A DNA stretch of 64,000 bases from Streptomyces prunicolor NBRC 13075 (GCF_000367365.1 NZ_BARF01000016.1:1-64000), one strand, 5' to 3'. Numbered from the stretch's first letter, positions 36,827 to 46,059 are shown. The notes: generated from the sequence alone by a model not told the origin. A program made the numbers and translations.

Positions 36827-38050
36827 CTACCAATGCTCGAACTGGTGAGGATCGAGCACGGCGTCGGTGAGCTCTCGCAATGTCGGCCGGCGCAGGACCC
36901 CGGTGGGCGGCATCGACAGCCCGGCTTCTTGCGCCCGGTCGGCGACGACGAGGGCCAGCAGAGAGTCCCCGCCCAACTCGATGAAGTTCTCCTCGGGGTC
37001 GTCGACCGGAGTCTCCAGGACCTCTTCCCAGATACGGCGGAGTACCGCGAAGACTTCTTCTCTGGACTGGACATGCGATGTCATGGGCTTCTCCCCCGTT
37101 ACGATGATCTCTTTCGGCTGAGGCCCCGGAACGGGACCGTGCGCCATCTGGACAGAAGCGCAAGTTCCGGATTCCAGCAGCGTCTTGGCGACGATCTGTG
37201 CGTGTCGATGGTCGGAGACGAGAAACGCGACGGTGGCTCCGGTGCCGCACAGCATGCCCGCGAGGGCACCCGCGTTCCTTCCTGTCTCCAGCGTCCTGGC
37301 CAGCTCTGGCCGCATTGATGTGACCACCGGTTCCAGGTCGTTGCTCAGCATCTGTGCCAAGGCGAAGGCATCGCCTCCGGCAAGCACGTCGATCAGTTGC
37401 TCGGACGCCCTGGGCAACGGCATCAGGTGCGCGGCCCAGGGCCGCCCGCTGTCTCGGCGGAATCGCTCCTGCGCCGCGAAGACTTCTGGTGTGGACAGGC
37501 CGAACTCCGCCATGGCAAAGACCCAATGGGAGTTCCCGCCCACGGTGAGGCTGGTGAGCCGCTCGCCCCGGCCGATCCCGAGAGCTGCTCCCCCCAAGAC
37601 GCTGAAGGGGACGTCACTTCCGAGCTCGGCGGCGAGCGACACGAGGTCTGTCTGGCTGAGGCCCAGGTTCCACAGGGCGTTGCAGCCCACCAGAGCACCG
37701 GCCGCGTCCGCGCTGCCGCCGGCCATGCCGCCCTGGACGGGGATGCGCTTGTCGATGTGGACGTGGACGCCTGGATCGACCCCGCTCCTCTTCGCAAGGA
37801 GTTTGACGGCTTGGGCAGCAAGGTTCGAATCGTCAGCCGGCACCCGGTCCGCCTGAGCTCCCGACACGGTGACGCGCAGTTCTTCGGCCGGGGTCAGTAT
37901 CACTTCGTCAGAACAAGAGACGGCAAGAAACACGTTGGCGAGTTCGTGGTATCCGTCATTACGGCGACCACCTACAGCAAGTTGCAGATTGACCTTGGCC
38001 GGCGCCTGCACCGTAATGGATCGCATATGAGGCATGACGTGGCTGTTCAC
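36827..38050 (-). CDS. IspE-like GHMP kinase fused to a peptidyl carrier domain
   Basis: One frame of 407 codons. Residues 1-316 are an actinobacterial IspE (CDP-methylerythritol kinase) with PAKVNLQL (Lys), the GHMP ATP loop PVQGGMAGGSADAA (about 104-117), GSDVPF (catalytic Asp, about 146) and CGTGATVAFLV. Residues 325-407 are a carrier protein with ELGGDSLLALVV; Ser363 would carry phosphopantetheine. No stop separates them. At the junction, ATG 37084 (Met323) is preceded at 6 bases by GGGGGAG (37091-37097), an excellent ribosome site, so an 85-aa free carrier may also be made. GTG 38050 is the first start; ATG 38035 and 38026 are alternatives. Inferred role: phosphorylates a CDP-polyol made by the IspD-like enzyme, while the carrier serves the A and C proteins. 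Confidence 0.85.
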   Translation of the reverse strand: MNSHVMPHMRSITVQAPAKVNLQLAVGGRRNDGYHELANVFLAVSCSDEVILTPAEELRVTVSGAQADRVPADDSNLAAQAVKLLAKRSGVDPGVHVHIDKRIPVQGGMAGGSADAAGALVGCNALWNLGLSQTDLVSLAAELGSDVPFSVLGGAALGIGRGERLTSLTVGGNSHWVFAMAEFGLSTPEVFAAQERFRRDSGRPWAAHLMPLPRASEQLIDVLAGGDAFALAQMLSNDLEPVVTSMRPELARTLETGRNAGALAGMLCGTGATVAFLVSDHRHAQIVAKTLLESGTCASVQMAHGPVPGPQPKEIIVTGEKPMTSHVQSREEVFAVLRRIWEEVLETPVDDPEENFIELGGDSLLALVVADRAQEAGLSMPPTGVLRRPTLRELTDAVLDPHQFEHW

Positions 38051-38066
38051 CCCTTCACTGACGGGT

Positions 38067-38786
38067 TCAGTTTTCGGACATGACGCTGCGCATACTCCAT
38101 AGCAAGGTCCTCATTGATGTGGGCTGCCCGAGGACGTACACGATGGAGTCGGCGACATCCTCGGCGCGCATCATCGTCTTGAGCTGAGGCATGTCCGGAA
38201 GCCTTCCTCTGCCCATGGCGAATTCCGTGTCAGTGGCACCAGGACACAATGCACTGACCCGGATTCCCTTCGACCGAAGTTCACGGTCGAGTGATCCGGC
38301 GAGTCCGACGACACCGTGCTTAGTGGCTGCGTATACGGCTTCGTCGGGACGGCCTCGCAATCCAGCCACAGAACTGATGAGTACGATGTCGCCGCCCTTG
38401 GCGGTGAGTAGCGGAATGGCGTGGCGTACGGACCAGATCGCCCCGGTCAGGTTGGTGGCAACGACCTCTTCGATTTCCGTATCGGAGAGGTCGCAAATGC
38501 CGCCGTACGCTCCCACACCTGCATTCGCAATCAGGCAGTCGATATTCCGGAAGGCGTCGACCGCGACGCCGAAGAGATCCTCTACCTGGCGAGGTGATCG
38601 GATATCGACCTCTGCCCACGCAACTCGCTCGTTGCCCAACTCGTCGGCAAGCTCCTTGAGGCGGTCTCCCCGCCGAGCGCCGAGAACCACGCTGGCGCCG
38701 AGAGCGTGCAGCCGTCGAGCCGTCGCCGCGCCGATGCCTGAACTCGCTCCGGTGATCACGGCGACTTTGCCCTGCAGGTCCCTCAT
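38067..38786 (-). CDS. short-chain dehydrogenase/reductase
   Basis: A 239-aa classical SDR: TGASSGIG (12-19) binds NAD(P), GARRGDRL suggests NADP preference, NAG is at 88-90, and the catalytic Ser138, Tyr152 and Lys156 (YAATK) are all present. PGATDTEF follows. The ATG overlaps the IspD-like stop (ATGA) with GCGAGG upstream. IspD-like plus SDR pairs are known in CDP-ribitol synthesis (Bcs1, Acs1), where the SDR reduces a ketose phosphate before cytidylylation. By analogy this enzyme could make the polyol phosphate; oxidation of a later intermediate is equally possible. Confidence 0.88.
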   Translation of the reverse strand: MRDLQGKVAVITGASSGIGAATARRLHALGASVVLGARRGDRLKELADELGNERVAWAEVDIRSPRQVEDLFGVAVDAFRNIDCLIANAGVGAYGGICDLSDTEIEEVVATNLTGAIWSVRHAIPLLTAKGGDIVLISSVAGLRGRPDEAVYAATKHGVVGLAGSLDRELRSKGIRVSALCPGATDTEFAMGRGRLPDMPQLKTMMRAEDVADSIVYVLGQPTSMRTLLWSMRSVMSEN

Positions 38787-39565
38787 ATGGATACCTCGCT
38801 GCCGGCAAGTCCTTTCGGCGCGTAGGCATGCAGCGCTTCCGCCAGTGCCAGGTCGTGCTCATATGTGATCTTGAAGTTGGAGGGGTTGCCGGGCGCGGTG
38901 GCGACAGTGCCACCGAAATGGGTCACCATGCCGACGTCGTCGGTGCACACGGTGCCCTCCTTCGCGGCAGCCTCGTAGGCCGCCGTCACACAGCCCCGGT
39001 CGAACAACTGCGGGGTCTGGGCCGCACGCAGCAGACTCCGGTCGAAGGGTTCCGCCAGGAGCGGTTCCGCGCCGAGGAGATGCACGCTGTCCACCAGCGG
39101 CAGCGCAGGAACGATCCCGCACAGATATTGGCCGACCGGGACGTCCAGAGCCACGATCCGAAAATTCTCCAGCAGTACGTCGATGATTCCGGGAGGAGTG
39201 AAAGGCCGCGCGACGTCCGTGATCGCAACCCAATCCGCTTCCAACGGGAGAGCCCTGACTCCCAGGTGGCCGCTCTGCTGCCGAGTCGCTCCTCCAGGCG
39301 TGACACGAGTCGGTATGGCCAGTCCCGCCGAATCGACCAGCTTCTGGTAGGCGGCGATCAGATCAGCGGGAGCCGTCACCGCCAAGCACACCACACTGGA
39401 ATTGGAAGCCATGGATTCCAACACATGCAGAAGAAGTGGCTTTCCGCCGACTTCCACCAGAGCTTTGGGTCCGATTCCAAGCCGTTCGCCGCTGCCAGCG
39501 GCCAGAACGACAACTCCGACTTTCTGGTGATTCTCGGTCGCATGTAAATGCTGATGAACTGCCAT
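38783..39565 (-). CDS. IspD-like CTP:polyol-phosphate cytidylyltransferase
   Basis: A 260-aa nucleotidyltransferase with the CTP-binding opening VVLAAGSGERLGIGPKALVEVGG (x-Gly-x-Arg-x-Gly...Lys), GGATRQQSG, ITDVARPF (usual form HDAARP, so the His is replaced by Thr) and TDDVGMVTHFGG. The C-terminal NFKITYEHDLALAEA segment is intact. IspD joins CTP to methylerythritol phosphate; TarI and Bcs1 relatives use ribitol phosphate. It is the first gene of the operon. The housekeeping ispD is expected elsewhere, so this copy is probably recruited for secondary metabolism. Confidence 0.85.
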   Translation of the reverse strand: MAVHQHLHATENHQKVGVVVLAAGSGERLGIGPKALVEVGGKPLLLHVLESMASNSSVVCLAVTAPADLIAAYQKLVDSAGLAIPTRVTPGGATRQQSGHLGVRALPLEADWVAITDVARPFTPPGIIDVLLENFRIVALDVPVGQYLCGIVPALPLVDSVHLLGAEPLLAEPFDRSLLRAAQTPQLFDRGCVTAAYEAAAKEGTVCTDDVGMVTHFGGTVATAPGNPSNFKITYEHDLALAEALHAYAPKGLAGSEVSI

Positions 39566-39913
39566 GAGCCCCCGCTATTGATGGCATTCTCGTCAGACGG
39601 CTCCCCTTCAGGGCCGAGCGGTGATCGTAGCATGATCCAGAGATGGATACAGGGGTAATTCTATGCATCCGATTGGTACATTTCGGCATTTGTGTGGGGC
39701 AAGGAACCGACCTCCGCTTTCCGTGCCGATCCGTCATAGATCCGCATACTTGTCATCCATTCCATCCGCCGCAACAAAGGGCGTGCAGATATTTTATCCG
39801 TGCTTTTCCGTTCGATGGGTTGTTGGTCTGGTTTGGGCGGGCTGTCAATGAACTGCAACATCGACACCAGCGCTGGCCAACCCGGCAACTGAGGCTTTCA
39901 CGTCGGGATGAGG
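39566..39913. other. AT-richer intergenic region, operon promoter side
   Basis: About 350 bases with clearly lower GC than the flanks and no supported gene. It must hold the promoter of the leftward IspD-to-ATP-grasp operon. Candidate AT-rich elements occur around 39,630-39,700, but no clear -35/-10 pair stands out. The compositional dip suggests foreign origin. Confidence 0.5.
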
Positions 39914-40285
39914 TCATGGCCGTGTCCAGGTAAGGCCGGTCTCGGTGATGAAGCCGTCGAGGGCGTCGGGCCGGTACTGCATCTTCATCTTCTTTGGCCG
40001 CGTGCGGGTGAGGTCGGCGAGGGCATCGACGGTGCAGGCCGCGAGATCGACCACCCGCTCACCGCGCGCGATGAGCCACTGGGCCAGGTGCCGGCCCAGC
40101 CCATTGGCGTTCTCCACCGCCCCTGTGTGCTCTGGCCACTTCCTGGCCCAGGTAAGCAGCCGTCGGTACTCCGGCAGACGGGCCCCGACCGCTACCGAGG
40201 CAAGCTACCGGTGGGCTTCCGGGGCCACGGCGACCGTGGTGTGAGTGGACTTGTATCGATCGACGCCGGGCAGTATCACGGGCAC
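39914..40285 (-). pseudogene. IS110-family transposase remnant
   Basis: Read leftward from GTG 40285, one frame gives PGVDRYKSTHTTVAVAPEAHR, an amber stop at 40205-40207, then LASVAVGARLPEYRRLL, WARKWPE and VENANGLGRHLAQWLIARGE, which is the conserved N-terminal region of IS110 transposases, including the DEDD-type catalytic domain start. It ends at 39914 after about 124 codons, where the family has about 400. It is therefore both truncated and interrupted. It borders the biosynthetic operon on its upstream side. Confidence 0.75.
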
Positions 40286-40786
40286 TGCCCTCCCTACGGT
40301 CGTGCGACGACAGGGATACCTACGGCCGACACTTCGACTTCGGGAACCAACCGGGCCGGGACACGTCTTCATTGAGTCAGCCCGTAGACGGACGCCGGAA
40401 CGGCGGCACCCCCGATGAGCCAGCCAGGAACGGCGGCAGGAACCTCACGAGCCACCCGGCCCGGCGTCCTACGGAAACACTACGTGCGGCCAACCCGACC
40501 GCGCTCCGCTACGGCCAATACATGTCGGAACCTCAGGGGCCCCAACTACCACGCCCTGGCGAAAAAGGCAGCTGGTCATTCCTCTCTTAGCTCGGCATAC
40601 TTCCCAACCTCCCGCCGGTGCCCCGGTTGCCCGTCATCTCCGCAGAATCTGAGCAGGCAGGACAGGTCGGAAGGACTCACGTAAGCCGCGCGACTCCCAA
40701 CCCGCAGCGGTTCGGCCGGGCTCGGTCCGGCGTCGCGGTGGAGCGAGCAAGGGTCTGCTGGGCCGACCGTCGGGGACGTAGACAGA
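40286..40786. other. intergenic region without a supported gene
   Basis: No frame here has a good start, ribosome site and coding bias. It separates the IS110 remnant from the immunity-type genes and may include the terminator of the toxin operon, though I found no strong hairpin. Confidence 0.4.
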
Positions 40787-41071
40787 TCACCTCCGCGCGT
40801 TGAAGGGATCGATCGAGTGGCATTCGTGGATGCTGAGGAATCGGCATTCCCCGGTCTCGCCGTGCACCGCAATATGGGTAGTCCCATAGAGGAAGTACGT
40901 ATCATCTCCGGTGGCGATGTATTTCGTGCCCTGCCAGGCAAAGTAGAAGAACTCGCCCTTCTTCGCCCTGTTTTCATCATCGCCGTACAGAGCGACCTCG
41001 TCCTCCGAGCCAGAGTTCTTCGCCCGGAGAAAATCTGCCGCCAACTGTTCCGCTTGCGCCATCGTATACAT
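40787..41071 (-). CDS. small immunity candidate, copy 2
   Basis: A 94-aa protein, clearly paralogous to the preceding gene: both share MYT-EQAEQLAA-FLR, KKGEFFYFA-QG-KY-AT-DD, LYG-T-I-VH-ETGECRFLSIHEC and DPFN. It has an alpha helix followed by five or six strands, a pattern like the YrhB/Imm35 immunity family. It begins 6 bases after its sister's stop, in the Rhs toxin operon. Divergence between the copies (about 60 percent identity by eye) suggests an old duplication that may neutralise a different toxin variant. Lower GC than the Rhs gene. Confidence 0.75.
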   Translation of the reverse strand: MYTMAQAEQLAADFLRAKNSGSEDEVALYGDDENRAKKGEFFYFAWQGTKYIATGDDTYFLYGTTHIAVHGETGECRFLSIHECHSIDPFNARR

Positions 41072-41077
41072 CAGTCA

Positions 41078-41359
41078 CTACCGTTGATTGAAGGGATCTA
41101 CCGACATGCATTCATGGATGCTGAGGAACCGGCATTCCCCGGTCTCGGCGTGCACCGAGATGTTGGTGGGACCGTAGAGCAAGTACTTGTCGTCCCTGGT
41201 GGCGAGGTATTTCACGCCCTGAAATGCGAAATAGAAGAACTCACCCTTCTTCGCCTTCAGTTCGTCATCATCGAACAGGGCGACTTCGTTGTCCCAACCC
41301 GCGGTTTTCTGCCGAAGGAACTCCGCCGCCAACTGCTCCGCCTGCTCCAACGTGTACAT
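41078..41359 (-). CDS. small immunity candidate, copy 1
   Basis: A 93-aa acidic protein starting at the ATG that overlaps the Rhs stop (TGATG). The N-terminal helix LEQAEQLAAEFLRQK is followed by strands ending in VHAETGECRFLSIHECMSVDPF. Cytoplasmic, with no signal peptide. Its position directly after the toxin tip makes it the probable cognate immunity protein, binding and blocking the papain-fold domain; the fold resembles Imm35, which I propose only tentatively. Confidence 0.8.
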   Translation of the reverse strand: MYTLEQAEQLAAEFLRQKTAGWDNEVALFDDDELKAKKGEFFYFAFQGVKYLATRDDKYLLYGPTNISVHAETGECRFLSIHECMSVDPFNQR

Positions 41360-44300
41360 CAGTTCGTCCTCATCAGCTTGAATGACTTGAAGTAGGCGGG
41401 GTTGACGAATCCCGTCTGACCGTCAACGAAGAGCACCCTGCCCTGACTGTTCACGACATTGAACACGTGACCACCCTGACCTGGAACAGGAGAGTCTCCT
41501 GCCACGATTCCGCGAGCACCGTCACCGGAATTTCGCATGTGATCGACCATGTCCCAGAACTTGGTGTCCTCGAAACTCCGCCCGTACACGCCCTGCAGTC
41601 GATCGAGGGACTGCAGTCCCCCCATGTCCCCGGGCACGGCCTTTATTCCCTCACCCGCAAGATATCGGTCCATCGCTTCACCGACGTACGTGCAGTTCAT
41701 CATCCCGCCCTCGGGATTGAGCTGCTTCGCCAAGTCGGAGAGATTCGGCGTCTCGTACGGCTTCAGCGGAACAGGTGATTTCTGCGGAGCCAGGCCGAGC
41801 GGATCGCAGGAGATCTGAGGCCGGTCCACATATGCGGTGGGATTCGGTGCCGGAGCGAGTCCCAATGGGTCCTGGCTGACGTACCGGCCCACTTCGGGAT
41901 CGTAGTACCGAAGATAGTTGTAGTTCAGACCCGTCTCGGCGTCGAAATACTGCCCCGGGAAACGAAGAGGGGTGTAGGCGTGGCTGTCCATCGCCCAGGA
42001 CAGTTTCCCCCAGTGCGTGGAGCGTGATCTCCAGGCGATTTCTCCGGACTCGTCGATCAGTTCGCGGGGAGTTCCCGAGATGTCGGAGACGATGGCGAAG
42101 AACCGGGCGTCGATCTCCTCCTGCGAGGTCGAGGACGTGACCCGGCGCTCGCTCTGGGCGACCGTCTCGGCGCCGTGCAGATGCCAGGTCAGGGTCACCG
42201 CGTCGCTCGTGTCGCCCCAACTCGTCGTCTGTTCGCACAGCGTGGTGCCGTCCCAGGTGAAGTCCACCTGTTCCAGTACGTCGACGCCGTTCTCGGCGAT
42301 GCGCTGTTTCCCGATGCGCCTGCCGAGCGCGTCGTACCGGTACCGCCACACCGTGCCGTCCGGAGTGACGACCTGGGTGAGCCGGTCCTCCGCGTCCCAG
42401 CTGTACCGCCAGGTGTCCGGCTTGCGGGAGAGCCTGGTCTTCTGACGGAGCACCACACGTCCGGCCGCGTCGTGCTCGTAGCGGATCCGGCCCGCGCCCG
42501 CGAGGTCGGCGCCCTGGTAGACGCGATCACCGCATCCGTCGTCGCCGAACTGGCGCGTGGGCCACTGGGCGTGTACCTGATTGCCGGTCCTGTCGTACGC
42601 GTAGGACTCGACCCACCCGTCCCCGCTGACCCGGGTCGCCCGTCCCACCAGGTCCAGTTCGTACTGCCGGACGCCGTCCAACTGATCATGGACCGTGGTG
42701 ATGCTGCCGTCCGCGCGGTATTCGTAAGCCCTCGACTGGATACGCCCCAGAGAGTTGTCCACCGCTTGCGACATCAGCCGGTCCATCTCGTCGAAGGACC
42801 GGGAAATGCTCAGGAAATCGTCGAACCGGCGGCTGGTCTCGCGGCCGACCTGGTCGTGTTCCAGCGCGACGACACGGCCGTCCGCCAGGAAATGACGGAG
42901 TTGCCCCACGGAATCGTATTCCCAGGCGCTTTCCACGCCGGATGGTGTCGTACGGCCCGTCAGCTTGCCGAACTGGTCGTATCGGTAAGCCACTTCACGG
43001 CCGTTGACCGTCTCGGAGACCACGCGCCCGTGCCGGTCACGAAGGAGTTCCAGGTTCGCGTGGGCGGTGGCGGCCCGGGCGATCCGGTCGGTGAAGTCGT
43101 AGGTGTACGTCAGCATCTCGCCGTCGACGCTTTTCCGGACGATCTGCCCGAGTGCGTTGTGCTCGAAGGAGACGGTCTGACCGAGTGCGTTCGTGCGGGA
43201 GACCAACTCGCCGACCGCGTTGTAGGAGTAACGGTTGACGCGGCCACCGAAATCGGTCTCGGTGGCCAGCCGCCCGACCGCGTCGTACGCGTAGGTCCAC
43301 TCCAGACCGGCGGGGTTGGTCACCCTCGTCAGCCGCAGGTCATTGTCGTAGGCGAACTCGTAACGAGAACCGTCGGGTTCGACACGTGCCGTCAGCAGAT
43401 CGAAAGGCGCGTACCGGAACCGTGTGACTCCCCCCAGGGTGTCCGTGTGGGTGAGGCAGTTTCCCTCGCCGTCGTAGGTCCAGCGCTCCTCGGTTGCGTC
43501 CGGATGCAGCCGCCGGGTGAGCCTGCCCTCGACGGACCATTCGAGCACGCCGGTCTTCCCCGACGGGTCCGTGGCGGACGTGATGCGGCCGAGCGGATCC
43601 CGTTCGTACCGCATGACGTTTCCGGAGTGATCACGCACCTCGACCGGCAGGCCCGCCGCGTCGCAGCGCATGGCGGTCACCCGGCCGTGGGGGTCTCGTA
43701 CCGAAGACACATGCCCGGACTCGTCGTACGTGAAGTGGGTCGTGCCGGCGGTCGAATCGGCGACCAGTGTCCGGTTCCCGCGTTCGTCGAATTCCTGACG
43801 GACCGCACTTCCGTCGGGGCGCACGGTCCTGATGAGGAGTCCACGGTCGTCGTAGGCGAAGGTGGTGCGCCGGCCGTCCGGGCGGTCGATCCGTGTCAGG
43901 TTTCCGGCGTCGTCGTACTCGAAGAATCTCGTGCGGCCCACGGCGTCGGTCTCGGACAGCAGCCGATTGAACCGATCCCGCGTATACCGGGTGGTGTTCC
44001 CCGAAGGATCCACGATCGCGACGATGTGATGCAGGTCGTCGACGAAATACCGGCGCACGGCTCCGTCGCCGTTCGTCGCCGTCGTGGTGCGCAGGCCGGT
44101 TTCCGGGTCTCTGTCGCCGTAGGACAGGCGCAGGCTCATGTGGCCCGCCGAGCCGCCCTGCGCGACGCACCGGTTCGCCTCGTCGTACTCGTAGGCGTAC
44201 GCGTGCCCGTTCGTGTCCGTCCACGACGTGACCCGGTGTGCCTCGTCGTACGCGAATCGGAGGGGCAGGCCGGAGGAGTTGACGACCTCGGTGAGATTCC

Positions 44301-46059
44301 CGCGCGTATGGCCGTAACTGATCAGCCGGAGATCCGGTGCGCCGTCGCCGGTGATCAGTTCCAGGCCGGTGATCAGTCCGTCGGCGCTGTCGATCCTCAG
44401 GTGGTGTCCGGCGCTGTCGACGATCGCCGAAGGGACGCCCGCTCCGTCGTACTCGAAGGTGATCCAGTTGCCGTTGGCGTCGTCGATCTGGACGAGTTCG
44501 GCCAGCGTTTCGTCGCGGTCCGCGAAATGCCACACCCGCCGGGTCTGCGGGTCGGTGACGGTGTAGCCGTCCGCCTCCCGGCTCAGCGGCCACCGGGCGC
44601 CGTGCGTGGGCAGGACGGGCAGGCCGGGTGCCGGATGCGGGTAGAAGAGGCGGGTTCCGTCCTCGTGGACGAAGGTGACGCCCGCCGCCGTGATGTCGAG
44701 ACGCTGATCGACCGTGCTGATCCAGGACGGGCCGAGCCAACGGCCGTACGTGCGGCCCGACTCGACCCGGCGTTTGAAGGCGAACGGCAGCGCGCCCGGC
44801 AGCGTGACGTCCGTCTGGGACAGGAACATCCTGCCCGTGGCCAGGTTGACCGGGTCCGTGCCCGCGGACTCCACATCCTTGGCAGCCTGGCTCTCGGCCG
44901 CGGCCGGCGTCTCCGCGAGCGCGCCCTCCTCGGCGAGCGTGCTGTCGGCGGCGAGCATGCCCTCCTCCGCGGCGGTGCCCGCGCCGTCCGAGGCCACGGC
45001 CAGGACGGCCTGGGGAAACAGCTCGCCGGCGAAGTTGTACGGGTCCGACTTGAACGAGTTCCAGCCCGATTCCAGGGCGCGTTCGGGATGCGTGGCCATG
45101 CTGACCACTCCGCCGAGCAGCTGGACCTTGTTCTGCAGGAAGGCGGCCGGATGCGTGAGGTTGTACGGGTCCATGACGTTGAGGCTGCGGGCGAAGTTCA
45201 CGATGCCCGCCGTGCCCTTGATCACGCCGCCGACGACATGCGTCGAGTCGACGTACTGGGCCTCCAGGAAATCCGCGCCGTCCAGCTTCAACTGCTGTAC
45301 GGCGGAAGGCTCCTTGGGGGCGTGCGCGAGCGCGGCCGTCAGCTTGGCCTCCGTCTCGGCGGCGACCGCGTTCCGCTGCCGCCGCGCCGCGTCGAGGACC
45401 TCCTGCGCCGCCCGCAGCGCGGCCCCGCCGGGATCCTGCTCGGGCGGCAGCGGGCCGGGGTCCTCGGTGCCACCCTCCGCCTTGCGGTCGTAGTCGTCGA
45501 CCTGCTTCTTGTACGCGTCCGAGGCGGACTTGCCCTTCTTGTACAGGCGGATGGCCTCCTCCGCCTGCTTCTGCGCCCACTCGACCGTGTCGGCAAGGCT
45601 GCCCAGCGCCGTGGCGGCGTCCGAGCAAGCCGCCCCCGCCTGAAGCCACTTGGTCGGGTGTACGGCGAACTTCTCGCGGAAGGTGTCCGCGGCCTCGCCC
45701 TTCCAGCCCGCCGAGTCCACGGCCTTCATGCCGACGCCGACCTCCGCGAAGGCGTCGGCGAACACCGCCAGATGCGTGGCCTTCTCGCGGATCGTCGCCG
45801 GTTTGCCGTGGATCAGCCCGGTCGGCTCGGCGTCCGGCCCCAACTGCTGTTCGTCCACGTGTGCGCCGAGGTAGGAGGCGAGCTGGTCCCCACCGTCCCG
45901 CACCTTCTGCGCCACCCCGTGCGCGCCGACCGTGTCGAGGACGTCGCCGGTGAGGTCGGCGCCCTCGTCGACGGCGTGCCCCACATCGCGCTTGGCCTCG
46001 TCGAAGAGCCCCTTGCCCTCGCTCAGTGCCTTGCCGCCGTACTTGCTCCAGATCGACAT
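41359..46059 (-). CDS. Rhs-repeat polymorphic toxin with papain-fold C-terminus
   Basis: A 1,566-aa protein. The N-terminal 190 residues are helical with a WXG-type turn (SAGWKGEAADTF), typical of ESX-exported toxins. Around 385-450 lies a DUF6531 block (DPVNLATGRMFLSQTDV...GPSWISTVDQ). About 480-1,370 are YD/Rhs repeats that form a shell. The core signature DPEVGRYVSQDPLGL lies near 1,383. The tip, about 1,430-1,566, carries Cys in GGMMNCTYVG (about 1455), His in GGHVFNVVN (about 1529) and Asp in FVDGQTG (about 1546): the Cys-His-Asp set of the papain-fold glutamine-deamidase-type toxin family. The toxin likely deamidates or cleaves a host protein. It is flanked by export partners upstream and immunity candidates downstream. 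Confidence 0.88.
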   Translation of the reverse strand: MSIWSKYGGKALSEGKGLFDEAKRDVGHAVDEGADLTGDVLDTVGAHGVAQKVRDGGDQLASYLGAHVDEQQLGPDAEPTGLIHGKPATIREKATHLAVFADAFAEVGVGMKAVDSAGWKGEAADTFREKFAVHPTKWLQAGAACSDAATALGSLADTVEWAQKQAEEAIRLYKKGKSASDAYKKQVDDYDRKAEGGTEDPGPLPPEQDPGGAALRAAQEVLDAARRQRNAVAAETEAKLTAALAHAPKEPSAVQQLKLDGADFLEAQYVDSTHVVGGVIKGTAGIVNFARSLNVMDPYNLTHPAAFLQNKVQLLGGVVSMATHPERALESGWNSFKSDPYNFAGELFPQAVLAVASDGAGTAAEEGMLAADSTLAEEGALAETPAAAESQAAKDVESAGTDPVNLATGRMFLSQTDVTLPGALPFAFKRRVESGRTYGRWLGPSWISTVDQRLDITAAGVTFVHEDGTRLFYPHPAPGLPVLPTHGARWPLSREADGYTVTDPQTRRVWHFADRDETLAELVQIDDANGNWITFEYDGAGVPSAIVDSAGHHLRIDSADGLITGLELITGDGAPDLRLISYGHTRGNLTEVVNSSGLPLRFAYDEAHRVTSWTDTNGHAYAYEYDEANRCVAQGGSAGHMSLRLSYGDRDPETGLRTTTATNGDGAVRRYFVDDLHHIVAIVDPSGNTTRYTRDRFNRLLSETDAVGRTRFFEYDDAGNLTRIDRPDGRRTTFAYDDRGLLIRTVRPDGSAVRQEFDERGNRTLVADSTAGTTHFTYDESGHVSSVRDPHGRVTAMRCDAAGLPVEVRDHSGNVMRYERDPLGRITSATDPSGKTGVLEWSVEGRLTRRLHPDATEERWTYDGEGNCLTHTDTLGGVTRFRYAPFDLLTARVEPDGSRYEFAYDNDLRLTRVTNPAGLEWTYAYDAVGRLATETDFGGRVNRYSYNAVGELVSRTNALGQTVSFEHNALGQIVRKSVDGEMLTYTYDFTDRIARAATAHANLELLRDRHGRVVSETVNGREVAYRYDQFGKLTGRTTPSGVESAWEYDSVGQLRHFLADGRVVALEHDQVGRETSRRFDDFLSISRSFDEMDRLMSQAVDNSLGRIQSRAYEYRADGSITTVHDQLDGVRQYELDLVGRATRVSGDGWVESYAYDRTGNQVHAQWPTRQFGDDGCGDRVYQGADLAGAGRIRYEHDAAGRVVLRQKTRLSRKPDTWRYSWDAEDRLTQVVTPDGTVWRYRYDALGRRIGKQRIAENGVDVLEQVDFTWDGTTLCEQTTSWGDTSDAVTLTWHLHGAETVAQSERRVTSSTSQEEIDARFFAIVSDISGTPRELIDESGEIAWRSRSTHWGKLSWAMDSHAYTPLRFPGQYFDAETGLNYNYLRYYDPEVGRYVSQDPLGLAPAPNPTAYVDRPQISCDPLGLAPQKSPVPLKPYETPNLSDLAKQLNPEGGMMNCTYVGEAMDRYLAGEGIKAVPGDMGGLQSLDRLQGVYGRSFEDTKFWDMVDHMRNSGDGARGIVAGDSPVPGQGGHVFNVVNSQGRVLFVDGQTGFVNPAYFKSFKLMRTN

